From the NCBI GenBank assembly GCA_913057245.1, contig CAJXNH010000010.1, forward strand, positions 1 to 64,000: a DNA stretch of 64,000 nucleotides. The letters are read 5' to 3'. Shown here piece by piece: positions 52,744 to 60,263 of this stretch. Within the stretch, counting starts at the first letter, position 1. Each line of letters opens with the position of its first letter. The DNA is from an uncultured Phaeodactylibacter sp. Its GTDB lineage: Bacteria; Bacteroidota; Bacteroidia; Chitinophagales; Saprospiraceae. Under the pieces are notes generated by a model. That model searched no databases. It saw only the letters and a program-made list of their open reading frames with translations, and was not told the origin of the DNA. The translations under genes were made by a program, and so were the position numbers.

Positions 52744-53882
52744 GCACGCCCTTAATTCAGCGACAGACTTCCCTTTCGGCGAATATTGTGGCTTTTTGCC
52801 GTTTTCTCCGGCAAAAGGGGTTTACCATCGGGCCAAGGGAGGAGGCTGATGCACTACGGGCATTAAGCACGCTGGGTGCTTTCGATGCGCCGGAGCAATT
52901 GCAGCTTTGCCTTCGGGCCACCCTTGCGCGCACCTACGCTCAGCTTCGGGTCTTTGATGAATTGTACACGCAGTACTGGCGGGAGCTGGACAAGGCTGTA
53001 GATTCTAAGCTAAAACATGCAAAAGAGAAGCGCAATCAAAGCACCCGCAAGACCGGCACGCCAGGGTTGCAGTCGATCAAAAGCTGGCTGCAGGGCAATA
53101 CTTCTACGGAAGAAGCGGAGATGGCAACGTACAGTACACAGGAAGTGCTGAGCCGTAAAGATTTTTCCCTCCTTGCCGAGGAAGAGCTGAGTGAAATGGC
53201 AGCGATGATTCATCGTATCGCCCGCACCCTTGCCCTAAGAGAAAGCCGTCGGCGCAAAGCCTCCAATAAGCCCCTGCGGTTGGACCTGCGCCGTACCCTG
53301 CGCCAAAACATGAGACGTGGAGGGGAGCTGCTGGAGCTGTCCCACTTCAAGCCCGCGCGTCAGAAAAAACAAATTGTGCTGTTGTGCGATGTGAGCAAGT
53401 CGATGGATTTGTACAGCCGTTTTCTCCTGCAATTCGTGTATGCCTTTCAGTCCAACTACCGGCGCATAGAGGCCTTTGCGTTCAGCACCCAATTGTACCG
53501 GGTGACACCTGCCCTGCGGCAGCGCGACTTCAAATCGGCACTGGAGGAGGTGGCCCTTCAGGTCAGCGGTTGGTCAGGAGGGACAAAAATCGGCGCCAGC
53601 CTTCATCATTTTTACCGGCAGCATGGCAACCGCCTGCTTAACCGGCAGACCGTGGTCATCATTATGAGCGATGGCTGGGACACGGGCGATATAGCGCAAT
53701 TGGAAAACACAATGCGCCGCATTCAGCATAAAGCTGCAAAAGTCATTTGGCTCAATCCTCTGGCTGGCAGTGCCCGCTATGAGGCTAAAACACAGGGCAT
53801 GCAGGCGGCGATGCCATACATTGATGTGTTTGCGCCCGGGCATAGTGTGGAGAGCCTGCGGCAACTGTACCACCGGCTATAA
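52740..53882 (+). CDS. VWA domain protein of the CoxE-like family
   Basis: A cytosolic protein of 380 residues. The C-terminal half is a von Willebrand A domain of the CoxE-like type (VWA_CoxE): the metal-ion site DVSKS (217-221), then the conserved GGTKIG and MSDGWDTGD motifs. The N-terminal half is helical and charged. Family members usually act with a MoxR-type AAA+ ATPase in metal-centre or complex assembly, but no such gene lies adjacent. Start overlaps the thioredoxin-lipoprotein gene, so both are translated together. Confidence 0.9.
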   Translation: MSTPLIQRQTSLSANIVAFCRFLRQKGFTIGPREEADALRALSTLGAFDAPEQLQLCLRATLARTYAQLRVFDELYTQYWRELDKAVDSKLKHAKEKRNQSTRKTGTPGLQSIKSWLQGNTSTEEAEMATYSTQEVLSRKDFSLLAEEELSEMAAMIHRIARTLALRESRRRKASNKPLRLDLRRTLRQNMRRGGELLELSHFKPARQKKQIVLLCDVSKSMDLYSRFLLQFVYAFQSNYRRIEAFAFSTQLYRVTPALRQRDFKSALEEVALQVSGWSGGTKIGASLHHFYRQHGNRLLNRQTVVIIMSDGWDTGDIAQLENTMRRIQHKAAKVIWLNPLAGSARYEAKTQGMQAAMPYIDVFAPGHSVESLRQLYHRL

Positions 53883-53949
53883 TGGGGCTTTTTGAACCTC
53901 CATCTGCTGCCTTTGTTGTAAAGGCATTGCAAACCAAAATGCATCAAAA

Positions 53950-54414
53950 ATGACAACTTTGAAGGAAGGTGATAAGGCGCCGGATTTCACGGGTATTGAC
54001 CAGAATGAAAATACCATTTCCTTATCCGACTACAACGGAAAGAAGCTCATCCTATTTTTCTACCCCAAAGACAATACGCCCGGCTGTACGGCAGAAGCCT
54101 GTAACCTGCGCGACAACTTTGAAGATCTCAAAGCTAAAGGCTACGAGTTACTTGGTGTGAGCCCGGACAGCGCCAAAAAGCACCAAAACTTCATCAAAAA
54201 GCACGACCTGCCTTTCCCGCTGCTGGCGGATACGGAGAAGGAAGTACTGAACGCCTACGAAGTATGGGGCGAAAAGCAGTTCATGGGCAAGACCTACGAT
54301 GGGGTACACCGCACTACCTTCATTATTGACGAGGAGGGTAAAATTGAGAAGGTTTTCAAAAAAGTGAAGACCAAAGCCCACACGGAGCAGATTCTGGAGG
54401 AAATGGAAGGGTAG
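53950..54414 (+). CDS. bcp: Thioredoxin-dependent peroxiredoxin (PrxQ/BCP)
   Basis: A protein of 154 residues. It reduces peroxides with electrons from thioredoxin. The peroxidatic Cys46 sits in TPGCTAEAC and the resolving Cys51 five residues later, as in atypical 2-Cys BCP enzymes; the FFYPKDNTPGCT segment and HRTTFIIDEEGKI are family marks. A near-consensus -7 element TGCCTTTG lies at 53908-53915. A terminator follows. Confidence 0.96.
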   Translation: MTTLKEGDKAPDFTGIDQNENTISLSDYNGKKLILFFYPKDNTPGCTAEACNLRDNFEDLKAKGYELLGVSPDSAKKHQNFIKKHDLPFPLLADTEKEVLNAYEVWGEKQFMGKTYDGVHRTTFIIDEEGKIEKVFKKVKTKAHTEQILEEMEG

Positions 54415-54438
54415 GCCTCCCGTGTTTTCCAAAAAAAG

Positions 54439-54479
54439 AAGCTCCTGCAGGCATTAGTTGCTTGCAGGGGCTTTGTGTT
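54439..54479 (+). terminator. Terminator after bcp
   Basis: AAGCTCCTGCA (54439-54449) pairs, with one G-T, with TGCAGGGGCTT (54463-54473), followed by TTGTGTT. Confidence 0.75.
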
Positions 54480-54500
54480 ACAGGCTCAGAACTATGCTGA

Positions 54501-55427
54501 TTAGAGTTCAATATCGGCATCGAAGTTGACCAGGTCGACAAACCGGGCGATGCGCTTATTGATGGCTTTGTTGTTCAGCTCTTTCATCCGCTCGATGCCA
54601 AACTTCTCTACGCAGAAAGAAGCCATAGCAGAACCGTAGATCACGGCACGCTTCATGTTTTCGAAGGAAAGGTCGCCGGTACGGGCAATGTAGCCCATAA
54701 AGCCACCCGCGAAGGTATCTCCGGCACCGGTGGGGTCGAAAACTTCCGCCAGTGGCAGCGCCGGTGCAAAGAAGACCTTCCCGCCTTCAAAGAGCAGAGC
54801 ACCATGCTCTCCTTTCTTAATCACAAGATGCTTAGGCCCCATTCCGTGGATCACTTCCGCTGCTTTCACCAGGGAGTGTTCTCCTGATAGTTGCCGGGCT
54901 TCCTCGTCGTTAATGATCAGGCCATCAATTTTATTGAGCACCTGCAACAGGCTTTCCATCGCTGTGTCCATCCAGAAATTCATAGTATCCAGCGCGATAA
55001 ACTTCGGCCGGTTATTCAATTGGTCGATCACCTCTGACTGTACAGATGGGGTCAGGTTGCCCAGCATCAGATATTCCGCGTCCTTATAATGATCAGGAAG
55101 GACCGGCTTAAAATCCGCCAGTACGTTGAGTTGGGTATCGAGGGTGTCCCGGTCGTTCAGGTTATCGTGGTATTTACCGGCCCAAAAGAAAGATTTTTCA
55201 CCTTCTTTTACCTGCAGTCCATCAAGGTCAATGCCCCTTGATGCCATAAAGTTCAGTTCCTGTTGCGGGAAGTCATCCCCGATCACGGATACGATTTTGA
55301 GGTGGTCAGTAAAGTAAGAAGCAGCGAGTGTAATGTAGGTTGCAGCACCGCCTACCACCTTTTCGGCTCGTCCAAAGGGGGTTTCGATGTCGTCAAAAGC
55401 TACAGTTCCAACGGCTAATAAGCTCAT
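54501..55427 (-). CDS. PfkB-family carbohydrate/nucleoside kinase
   Basis: A ribokinase-like protein of 308 residues, taken from the ATG at 55427 (MSLLAVGTVAFDDI). The N-terminal substrate region has GGAATYITLAASYF and the C-terminal ATP and anion-hole motif is DPTGAGDTFAGGFMGY, with Asp as catalytic base. Substrate unknown; adenosine-kinase-like, sugar or nucleoside kinases share these motifs. It is transcribed away from the tRNA-Asn locus. Confidence 0.9.
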   Translation of the reverse strand: MSLLAVGTVAFDDIETPFGRAEKVVGGAATYITLAASYFTDHLKIVSVIGDDFPQQELNFMASRGIDLDGLQVKEGEKSFFWAGKYHDNLNDRDTLDTQLNVLADFKPVLPDHYKDAEYLMLGNLTPSVQSEVIDQLNNRPKFIALDTMNFWMDTAMESLLQVLNKIDGLIINDEEARQLSGEHSLVKAAEVIHGMGPKHLVIKKGEHGALLFEGGKVFFAPALPLAEVFDPTGAGDTFAGGFMGYIARTGDLSFENMKRAVIYGSAMASFCVEKFGIERMKELNNKAINKRIARFVDLVNFDADIEL

Positions 55428-55461
55428 CTGAATTATTTTTAAAATTTTTCTGCTGCAAAGA

Positions 55462-55492
55462 TTGCACATTTATTTTAGATGGTATAACTTTG
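55462..55492 (+). promoter_or_regulatory. Promoter of the tRNA locus (TTG-N20-TAACTTTG)
   Basis: TTG at 55462-55464 and TAACTTTG at 55485-55492 are spaced by 20 bases, a full match to the Bacteroidota promoter. It lies 83 bases before the first tRNA-like sequence and most likely drives the tRNA genes. Confidence 0.65.
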
Positions 55493-55575
55493 CACTCGCC
55501 TTTTGAAAGAAAGAGGATTTAAGTATAAACAATCACTTCGAAATCATTGATTTTTGAGGTGAGTCCAAGCAAATT

Positions 55576-55657
55576 GCCTCAGTAGCTCAGCTGGTTAGAG
55601 CGGTCCCGGTAGACCGGGATTAATCCGCAGGTCATAGGTCAAGTCCTGTACCCACCA
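55576..55657 (+). pseudogene. Broken tRNA-Asn copy with palindrome in the anticodon arm
   Basis: The 5' acceptor strand, D arm and the start of the anticodon stem (bases 55576-55603) are identical to the intact tRNA-Asn gene at 55684. Then the 7 bases CGGACTG are replaced by TCCCGGTAGACCGGGA (55604-55619), a hairpin. TTAATCCG continues as in tRNA-Asn, but the T loop has lost a base and the 3' end (ACCCACCA) does not pair with the 5' acceptor strand. The outer pair GCGG/CCGC of the anticodon arm is kept. It cannot form a normal tRNA. Confidence 0.75.
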
Positions 55658-55683
55658 GCAAAAAGAGCTTTGAAATAAAAATT

Positions 55684-55760
55684 GCCTCAGTAGCTCAGCT
55701 GGTTAGAGCGGCGGACTGTTAATCCGTAGGTCATAGGTTCAAGTCCTATCTGAGGCGCCA
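55684..55760 (+). tRNA. tRNA-Asn (anticodon GTT), CCA encoded
   Basis: A complete cloverleaf: acceptor GCCTCAG with CTGAGGC, D stem GCTC/GAGC, anticodon stem GCGGA/TCCGT around loop CTGTTAA (anticodon GTT), variable loop AGGTC, T stem ATAGG/CCTAT with loop TTCAAGT, discriminator G (55757) and encoded CCA at 55758-55760. A terminator follows directly. Confidence 0.95.
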
Positions 55761-55797
55761 AGCCCCGGAGCGTAAAGCTTCGGGGCTTTCGTGTTTA
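55760..55797 (+). terminator. Terminator after tRNA-Asn
   Basis: AAGCCCCGGAGC (55760-55771) pairs, with one G-T, with GCTTCGGGGCTT (55777-55788) around loop GTAAA, followed by TCGTGTTT. It sits between the tRNA and the GIY-YIG gene; a copy with one stem mutation is at 56205-56242. Confidence 0.8.
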
Positions 55798-55809
55798 CCC
55801 CCATCGCGC

Positions 55810-56097
55810 ATGCATTACGTCTACATACTTTACTCACCTGGCTCAGACAAGTACTACGTAGGGCAGACCGCAGATGTTAGTCAGCGCTTGCAGTACCACA
55901 ACGAGCTTTCGACCAAGTCCTACACCTCGCGCCACCGGCCGTGGGAGCTTCGGGCAGTGCTGGAAGTACCATCGCGAGGGCTGGCCATGCGCCTGGAGCG
56001 TCACATCAAAAGCTATAAAGACCGGGGCTATATCCGGGAACTGATAGAATCGGAGTCAGCGCGCCGAGCCCTGGAGGAACGTTTTGGGCAGGAGTAG
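55810..56097 (+). CDS. Small GIY-YIG nuclease
   Basis: A stand-alone GIY-YIG domain of 95 residues. The two name motifs read YVYIL (3-7) and YYVG (15-18); Arg26 (QRLQYHN) and Glu63 (RLERHIKSYK) take the places of the catalytic Arg and metal-binding Glu, so the enzyme looks active. It starts 50 bases after tRNA-Asn, behind the tRNA terminator and with no promoter of its own that I can see, so expression may depend on readthrough. Related short GIY-YIG genes (UPF0213/UvrC-N type) are common in Bacteroidota. Its first 55 bases are repeated at 56255. Confidence 0.9.
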   Translation: MHYVYILYSPGSDKYYVGQTADVSQRLQYHNELSTKSYTSRHRPWELRAVLEVPSRGLAMRLERHIKSYKDRGYIRELIESESARRALEERFGQE

Positions 56098-56136
56098 CGA
56101 TGCCAGGGTTCATCCCCGATAGCTATTGGTGAACCG

Positions 56137-56205
56137 TTTAGAGCGGTCCCGGTGTTACCGGGATTAATCCGTAGGTCATAGGTTCAAGTCCTATCTGAGG
56201 CGCCA
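56137..56205 (+). pseudogene. Second broken tRNA-Asn copy with palindrome in the anticodon arm
   Basis: The D-arm end TTTAGAGCGG is followed by TCCCGGTGTTACCGGGA (56147-56163) in place of CGGACTG. From 56164 on, the 3' half of tRNA-Asn is identical up to the encoded CCA (56203-56205). The 5' acceptor and most of the D arm are missing; the bases before contain an imperfect hairpin (GGTTCA...TGAACC, 56108-56135). No mature tRNA can form. Confidence 0.75.
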
Positions 56206-56309
56206 AGCCCCGGAGCGTAAAGCTTCAGGGCTTTCGTGTTTACCCCCATCGCGTATGCATTACGTCTACATACTTTATTCACCGGGCTCAGACAAGTACT
56301 ACGTAGGGC
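56164..56309 (+). repeat. Direct repeat of tRNA-Asn 3' half, terminator and GIY-YIG start
   Basis: These 146 bases match 55719-55864 with only four substitutions and no gap, at a distance of 445 bases. The copy covers the tRNA 3' half, the terminator and the first 18 codons of the nuclease gene. The high identity indicates a recent duplication or gene conversion. Confidence 0.9.
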
Positions 56310-56335
56310 CAGGCATATTTCAATATTCGGTATAA
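56255..56335 (+). pseudogene. Truncated GIY-YIG gene fragment
   Basis: The first 18 codons (MHYVYILYSPGSDKYYVG) are those of the gene at 55810. Similarity ends at 56309, after which eight unrelated codons lead to a stop at 56333-56335, overlapping the 3' end of the pirin gene on the other strand. Confidence 0.85.
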
Positions 56336-57186
56336 AAGCCCATTTTACCCATTTGATAATCCCGCATGGCCTCCATGATTTCGGTCTGAGTGTTCATCAC
56401 ATAGGGGCCCCACTGGGCGACCGGTTCTTTGATGGGCAGGCCTGAGAGCAAGAGCACCTCGCTATCCGCCTCAGCTTGGAGTGCAATGCCCTCTCCGTCT
56501 GAACGGAATTGTATCGCATGTTCTTTTGCATAAGACCAGTTCTCATTGAGTTGAACTTTACCGCTGACGATGTAGATCATGGTATTGTGCTCCCGGGGGA
56601 CAGGTAGTTGCACAAATCCTGTTTTGGAAAGGGCGACCTGTAGTACTGTCAATTCGGTATGAGAGCGTACTGCACCTTTTACGCCATTGAAGGGCCCTGC
56701 CACCACTTTAATACGGACCTTCGCATCATCATAATCTATCAATGGCAAATCTGACGATCTGATATTTTGGTAATCCGGCTGTACCATCTTGTACTTCTTA
56801 GGAAGGTTGATCCAAAGTTGAACGCCTTCCAATATACCGCCCTGCTCCAGGAAATCACGGCTGGTGCGTTCACTGTGAATGATGCCCATGCCGGCCGTCA
56901 TCCACTGTACATCACCGCTACGGAGTATACCCTCGTTGCCCCGGCTATCTTTATGCCTTAGCTCGCCCTGATAAAGAAAGGTGACAGGAATGAACCCCCG
57001 GTGAGGGTGCGGGCCGATATCGAGAGGATCGAATGGGGGCTCGACTTCATATGGGCCAAAATGATGCAGGAGCAGGAAAGGGTCTACTCGTTCCACTCTA
57101 ATGGTGGGCAAGGGTTGCTTTACCGTTATGTTGCCCATTTCGATGGGCTCACCCGGTAGTATAGCTGCGACAGAACGATACTTCAT
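56320..57186 (-). CDS. Pirin-family protein
   Basis: A bicupin of 288 residues. The metal-binding residues are His60 and His62 in GPHPHRGF, and His104 and Glu106 in GIIHSERT, as in pirins with iron-dependent quercetinase-like or redox-sensing activity. The second cupin is degenerate, as usual. The true substrate is unknown. Its stop codon is 11 bases from the end of the GIY-YIG repeat, so the rearrangement ended just short of this gene. Confidence 0.93.
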   Translation of the reverse strand: MKYRSVAAILPGEPIEMGNITVKQPLPTIRVERVDPFLLLHHFGPYEVEPPFDPLDIGPHPHRGFIPVTFLYQGELRHKDSRGNEGILRSGDVQWMTAGMGIIHSERTSRDFLEQGGILEGVQLWINLPKKYKMVQPDYQNIRSSDLPLIDYDDAKVRIKVVAGPFNGVKGAVRSHTELTVLQVALSKTGFVQLPVPREHNTMIYIVSGKVQLNENWSYAKEHAIQFRSDGEGIALQAEADSEVLLLSGLPIKEPVAQWGPYVMNTQTEIMEAMRDYQMGKMGFYTEY

Positions 57187-57331
57187 AGTACAGTGGAATG
57201 GGTTCCTTTAGAAAACACTTTTGCCAGCCCTGGAGTTGCAGGCATTGCAGTAGCGAACATGGCATAAAAGCGCCCGTTTAAAAGGTGATTCATAAACAGG
57301 AGGGGTAATCCTTCCCCAAAACCAAATGATT

Positions 57332-57496
57332 ATGTTACGTTACGCCTTGATTTTTTTTATTATTGCCTTAATTGCAGCTGTGTTCGGATTTGGTGGTATT
57401 GCCGCAGGAGCCGCAGCGATAGCCAAAGTCATTTTCTACATTTTCCTGGTACTGTTAGTCGTATCCCTGATCATGAATTTTGTCAGAAAGGCCTAA
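57332..57496 (+). CDS. DUF1328 small membrane protein
   Basis: A protein of 54 residues ([20 protein letters not shown]...), with two hydrophobic helices around a [14 protein letters not shown] turn, the DUF1328 / YtjA pattern. An in-frame ATG at 57326 would add two residues (MI); 57332 is the family standard. Members are common, often stress-induced, and of unknown role. A terminator follows. Confidence 0.88.
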   Translation: MLRYALIFFIIALIAAVFGFGGIAAGAAAIAKVIFYIFLVLLVVSLIMNFVRKA

Positions 57497-57520
57497 TCGG
57501 TCCGAACTTCAATTAGAAAA

Positions 57521-57554
57521 GGCTGATAGCGCATCACGCACTGTCAGCCTTTTT
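57521..57554. terminator. Terminator between DUF1328 and CDGSH genes
   Basis: GGCTGATAG (57521-57529) pairs, with one mismatch, with CTGTCAGCC (57541-57549), followed by TTTTTT and preceded by AAAA, so it can act on both converging genes. Confidence 0.8.
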
Positions 57555-57581
57555 TAATTCTGGAGCAAACCAACATTGAGA

Positions 57582-58043
57582 TTAGCCTTCGAATCCAATC
57601 TTTTTGTGGGAACCGTCGCAGAATGGCTTATTGGAGGAAGCTCCGCAGCGGCAAAAGGTCGTTAGCTTTTCCTGCACAGTGGTGTTGCCTTGGCCATCTT
57701 TAAGCGCGATCGTCCCTTTGACCATTAACGGGCCATTAGGGATTACTTCTGCCTCGGTTGCCCCTGTCGGCACCTGCTTGTTAGCTTGTGCGGCCTGCTT
57801 ATTCTCGTCGTTGTAGTAAAAGGTCAACGCTCCCGACGGGCACTTTTTGACTTGCTCAGCGATCCGTTCGCTATCAGCCCCTTCTGCATTCACCCATGGG
57901 CGGGCCTGAGGGTCGAATACTTCGGGCAGGCCGTTAAAGCAGAGCCTGGAATGCATACATAGCTTCGGCTTCCAAACGATAGTGATTTCCCCGTTGCTGT
58001 ACTCTTTTACTATGGATTTTTCCTGGCTCATATTGGTAGGCAT
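57582..58043 (-). CDS. Fer4_19 (YjdI-like) plus CDGSH iron-sulfur protein
   Basis: A protein of 153 residues with two iron-sulfur modules. The first (about 10-75) is the YjdI-like divergent 4Fe-4S domain with CMHSRLCFNGLPEVF and KKCPSGALTF. The second is a CDGSH [2Fe-2S] domain, CRCGASSNKPFCDGSHKK (130-147), with the 3-Cys 1-His ligand set. A linker rich in Q, A and N joins them. Such fusions are widespread; a role in electron transfer or iron-sulfur handling is likely but not established. Confidence 0.92.
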   Translation of the reverse strand: MPTNMSQEKSIVKEYSNGEITIVWKPKLCMHSRLCFNGLPEVFDPQARPWVNAEGADSERIAEQVKKCPSGALTFYYNDENKQAAQANKQVPTGATEAEVIPNGPLMVKGTIALKDGQGNTTVQEKLTTFCRCGASSNKPFCDGSHKKIGFEG

Positions 58044-58298
58044 TTAAGAGATAAACCCGGCTTAATGGATATGGTTCGTACTGGGCGCTGAATTTGTTTT
58101 AAACAAAATAGTGAAAAAGAGGGAAAAATTATTGAAATTTGGATGCAGTGGGCTGATCAATCAAAAGAATGCAAAATTTGCATGGTCTGATTTCCGTTTT
58201 GGAGATGTACCAGGCAACAATCCCGCAGCATATGCACCGGTGTACGCAAAAAAAGAACAACGAGTGCGTACAGCCACTTTTCAAAAAACAAGAAAACC

Positions 58299-60113
58299 AT
58301 GATGAAACTTTGGCAAACCACTTTAGCCGTTTTGTTCCTCACTCTCTCATTGGCACAGGCTCAAAATGAATCCTTCTACACCGTTCAGGTCGGGACATTT
58401 ATTGACGCAAAACCAGAAGATTTCAGTGCGCTGCGTGAATTAGGCTTTGTCCACGCACAAGACTTGGGGAACAACCTGATGGAAGTTTACGTTGGCGGTT
58501 TTGAGAGCCGCCCCCCTGCCGAACAGCTCGCTGCAAGTGTCCGCCAGAATGGCTACGCTAATGCTTTCGTGCAGGAGCGTGCCATTGACCCCAATGCTCC
58601 GGCCGCCATAGTACAAATGGCCACCCGGCAAATCAACCGCCCTATAGAGTGGGAAAGCCTTATGAAAGCGGGGCCGCTTTATGGTATACTGGAGGGCAAT
58701 CTTATCAAAATTGCCACCGGCCCTTTCACCAGTGAAGCGGCTGCTCAGGCGGTACTGCCCGGAATTCGGGACCTGGGCTATAAAGATGCCTTTGTCAAAA
58801 ACGTGCCCAGCGGATACCTGCTGCCTTTGACAGCATTCGAAACCGGCACAAAGAAACCGCTCATTCCGCTGGCAATGAATGAAAACCCTGTACCTGCCAC
58901 ACAACCGCAGAGTTACGATCAGACAAAGGGCGAGCGCCTGCCGAACAACAGTAATTCCACTCAACCCTATACTACACCTGCCGATGCCAATGAAGTGCTT
59001 CAGGCCCGTCAGCCCACAGTACCGCCCCCTCCTCCCCCTGTGCCTGACCTGCCCTCCAGCTACGACTACTACGCGGGGGATGTCGCCTCGACAACAGGTA
59101 CAGCACCCGCACCTGCGCTTCCAGCCATTGATGGCAGCGTAAAGCGGGGCTCTGCTCTTGACCTGCAACGTATCCTTAAAGCCGCCAAAACTTACACCGG
59201 ATCATTGGATGGCTACTACGGGCCGGGCACGCAGGCTGGCTATGAAAAATACTTTGCTCAAAACCGCACCCTTCAGCAGTATCAGCTTGTCGCCGAGCAA
59301 TCGCCACTGCCCGGACAGGAAGGCGCAGACAGTGAGCTACAGGAGGTAATCAATGAAATGGGCTACAGCGCTGCCGCTGCTGCCCGCCTGGACGACTACA
59401 GCGCAGACCCGCTGGCTAAGGCTTACCAGGCTTACCAGCTGTTCCAGAATTTTGGCCCGGGGCAGGAAGTCAACAAGCGCATGAACACCGCCATCCGGGA
59501 GGCTTTCCAGGGCAAAAAACTCGAAGGTGTGGCTTTTGACCCCAGCTTTACCTATGCTTACGAGAATAACGGACAGTTGATTCAGCATCTCCTGTTTGTA
59601 CACGCCGCACCGGCAACGGAAGAAGCCGCCCCCTGCTGGCTGGCGGCCCGCCACCCGGCAGAATCAGCAGAAGCCTACACTTCATTGTCTACATTAATCG
59701 GAGATGAATTAAAGCTACAGGGCTGCGGACAGTTCGAAAGCTGGCCGGAGGTTCGCATTATGGTTACGCTGGCTGCAGATTTGGGTGCCCGGAGCTCATT
59801 CGACCAGAAGCGGTTGGCGCAAGCGGCTACAGAGCGCTCCCGTTTATACACCGCCCCCAAGGCCCTCAATGACAAGGAGCGGGAATCGGTGGAGAACTGG
59901 CACGAAAACCTGATGAAAGGTGTCAGCAACTGGTCAAAAAAAGACCCGCTTACGGAGCAGCTGGGTACGGCTTTCCAGGCGATGTATTTCCAAAGCCAGG
60001 TAAGGCTTGAAGATTACTTTATGGACAAGGGGTATAAGCCCAAAGAAGCCAAAGCACTGGCACTCGCTGCTTTGCATACGCTGGTGGCTTACCACATGCA
60101 GCGTTTCGTGTAG
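58299..60113 (+). CDS. Secreted SPOR-like and peptidoglycan-binding-like protein
   Basis: A protein of 604 residues with signal peptide (SLAQAQ). Residues 25-95 and 125-200 resemble two SPOR-like units (FYTVQVGTFIDAKPEDF, IKIATGPFTSEAAAQAV), which in other proteins bind denuded glycan. A proline-rich stretch (PPPPPPVPDLP) leads to a motif LQRILKAAKTYTGSLDGYYGPGT near 290, like PG_binding_1 domains. The C-terminal half is helical with no known family. Probably periplasmic and wall-associated (inference). Confidence 0.75.
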   Translation: MMKLWQTTLAVLFLTLSLAQAQNESFYTVQVGTFIDAKPEDFSALRELGFVHAQDLGNNLMEVYVGGFESRPPAEQLAASVRQNGYANAFVQERAIDPNAPAAIVQMATRQINRPIEWESLMKAGPLYGILEGNLIKIATGPFTSEAAAQAVLPGIRDLGYKDAFVKNVPSGYLLPLTAFETGTKKPLIPLAMNENPVPATQPQSYDQTKGERLPNNSNSTQPYTTPADANEVLQARQPTVPPPPPPVPDLPSSYDYYAGDVASTTGTAPAPALPAIDGSVKRGSALDLQRILKAAKTYTGSLDGYYGPGTQAGYEKYFAQNRTLQQYQLVAEQSPLPGQEGADSELQEVINEMGYSAAAAARLDDYSADPLAKAYQAYQLFQNFGPGQEVNKRMNTAIREAFQGKKLEGVAFDPSFTYAYENNGQLIQHLLFVHAAPATEEAAPCWLAARHPAESAEAYTSLSTLIGDELKLQGCGQFESWPEVRIMVTLAADLGARSSFDQKRLAQAATERSRLYTAPKALNDKERESVENWHENLMKGVSNWSKKDPLTEQLGTAFQAMYFQSQVRLEDYFMDKGYKPKEAKALALAALHTLVAYHMQRFV

Positions 60114-60140
60114 CGCAAAATCTCAGGAGTAATGAACCCG

Positions 60141-60178
60141 CAGGCCGTGTGCACAAAGATGCATACGGCCTGTTGTGT
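60141..60178 (+). terminator. Terminator after the SPOR-like gene
   Basis: CAGGCCGTGTGCA (60141-60153) pairs, with one G-T, with TGCATACGGCCTG (60160-60172), followed by TTGTGTT. Confidence 0.75.
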
Positions 60179-60204
60179 TCCTTCACCTGCCTGATATGCT
60201 CAAC

Positions 60205-60212
60205 TAAATTTG
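60205..60212 (+). promoter_or_regulatory. Promoter -7 element TAAATTTG for the RND-family transporter
   Basis: TAAATTTG matches TAnnTTTG and lies 51 bases before the ATG at 60264; it covers an in-frame TTG at 60210, which is therefore unlikely to be the start. Confidence 0.6.
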
Positions 60213-60263
60213 CCCGGCGTGGTTATACCGTCGAACAAGTCAAAAATTGAGCATCAAACTCGC

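Noticed and set aside
55576-55657. First tRNA-like sequence taken as a functional tRNA with a long anticodon arm
   Set aside because: The 3' acceptor strand does not pair with the 5' strand and the T loop is one base short, so a mature tRNA is not expected.
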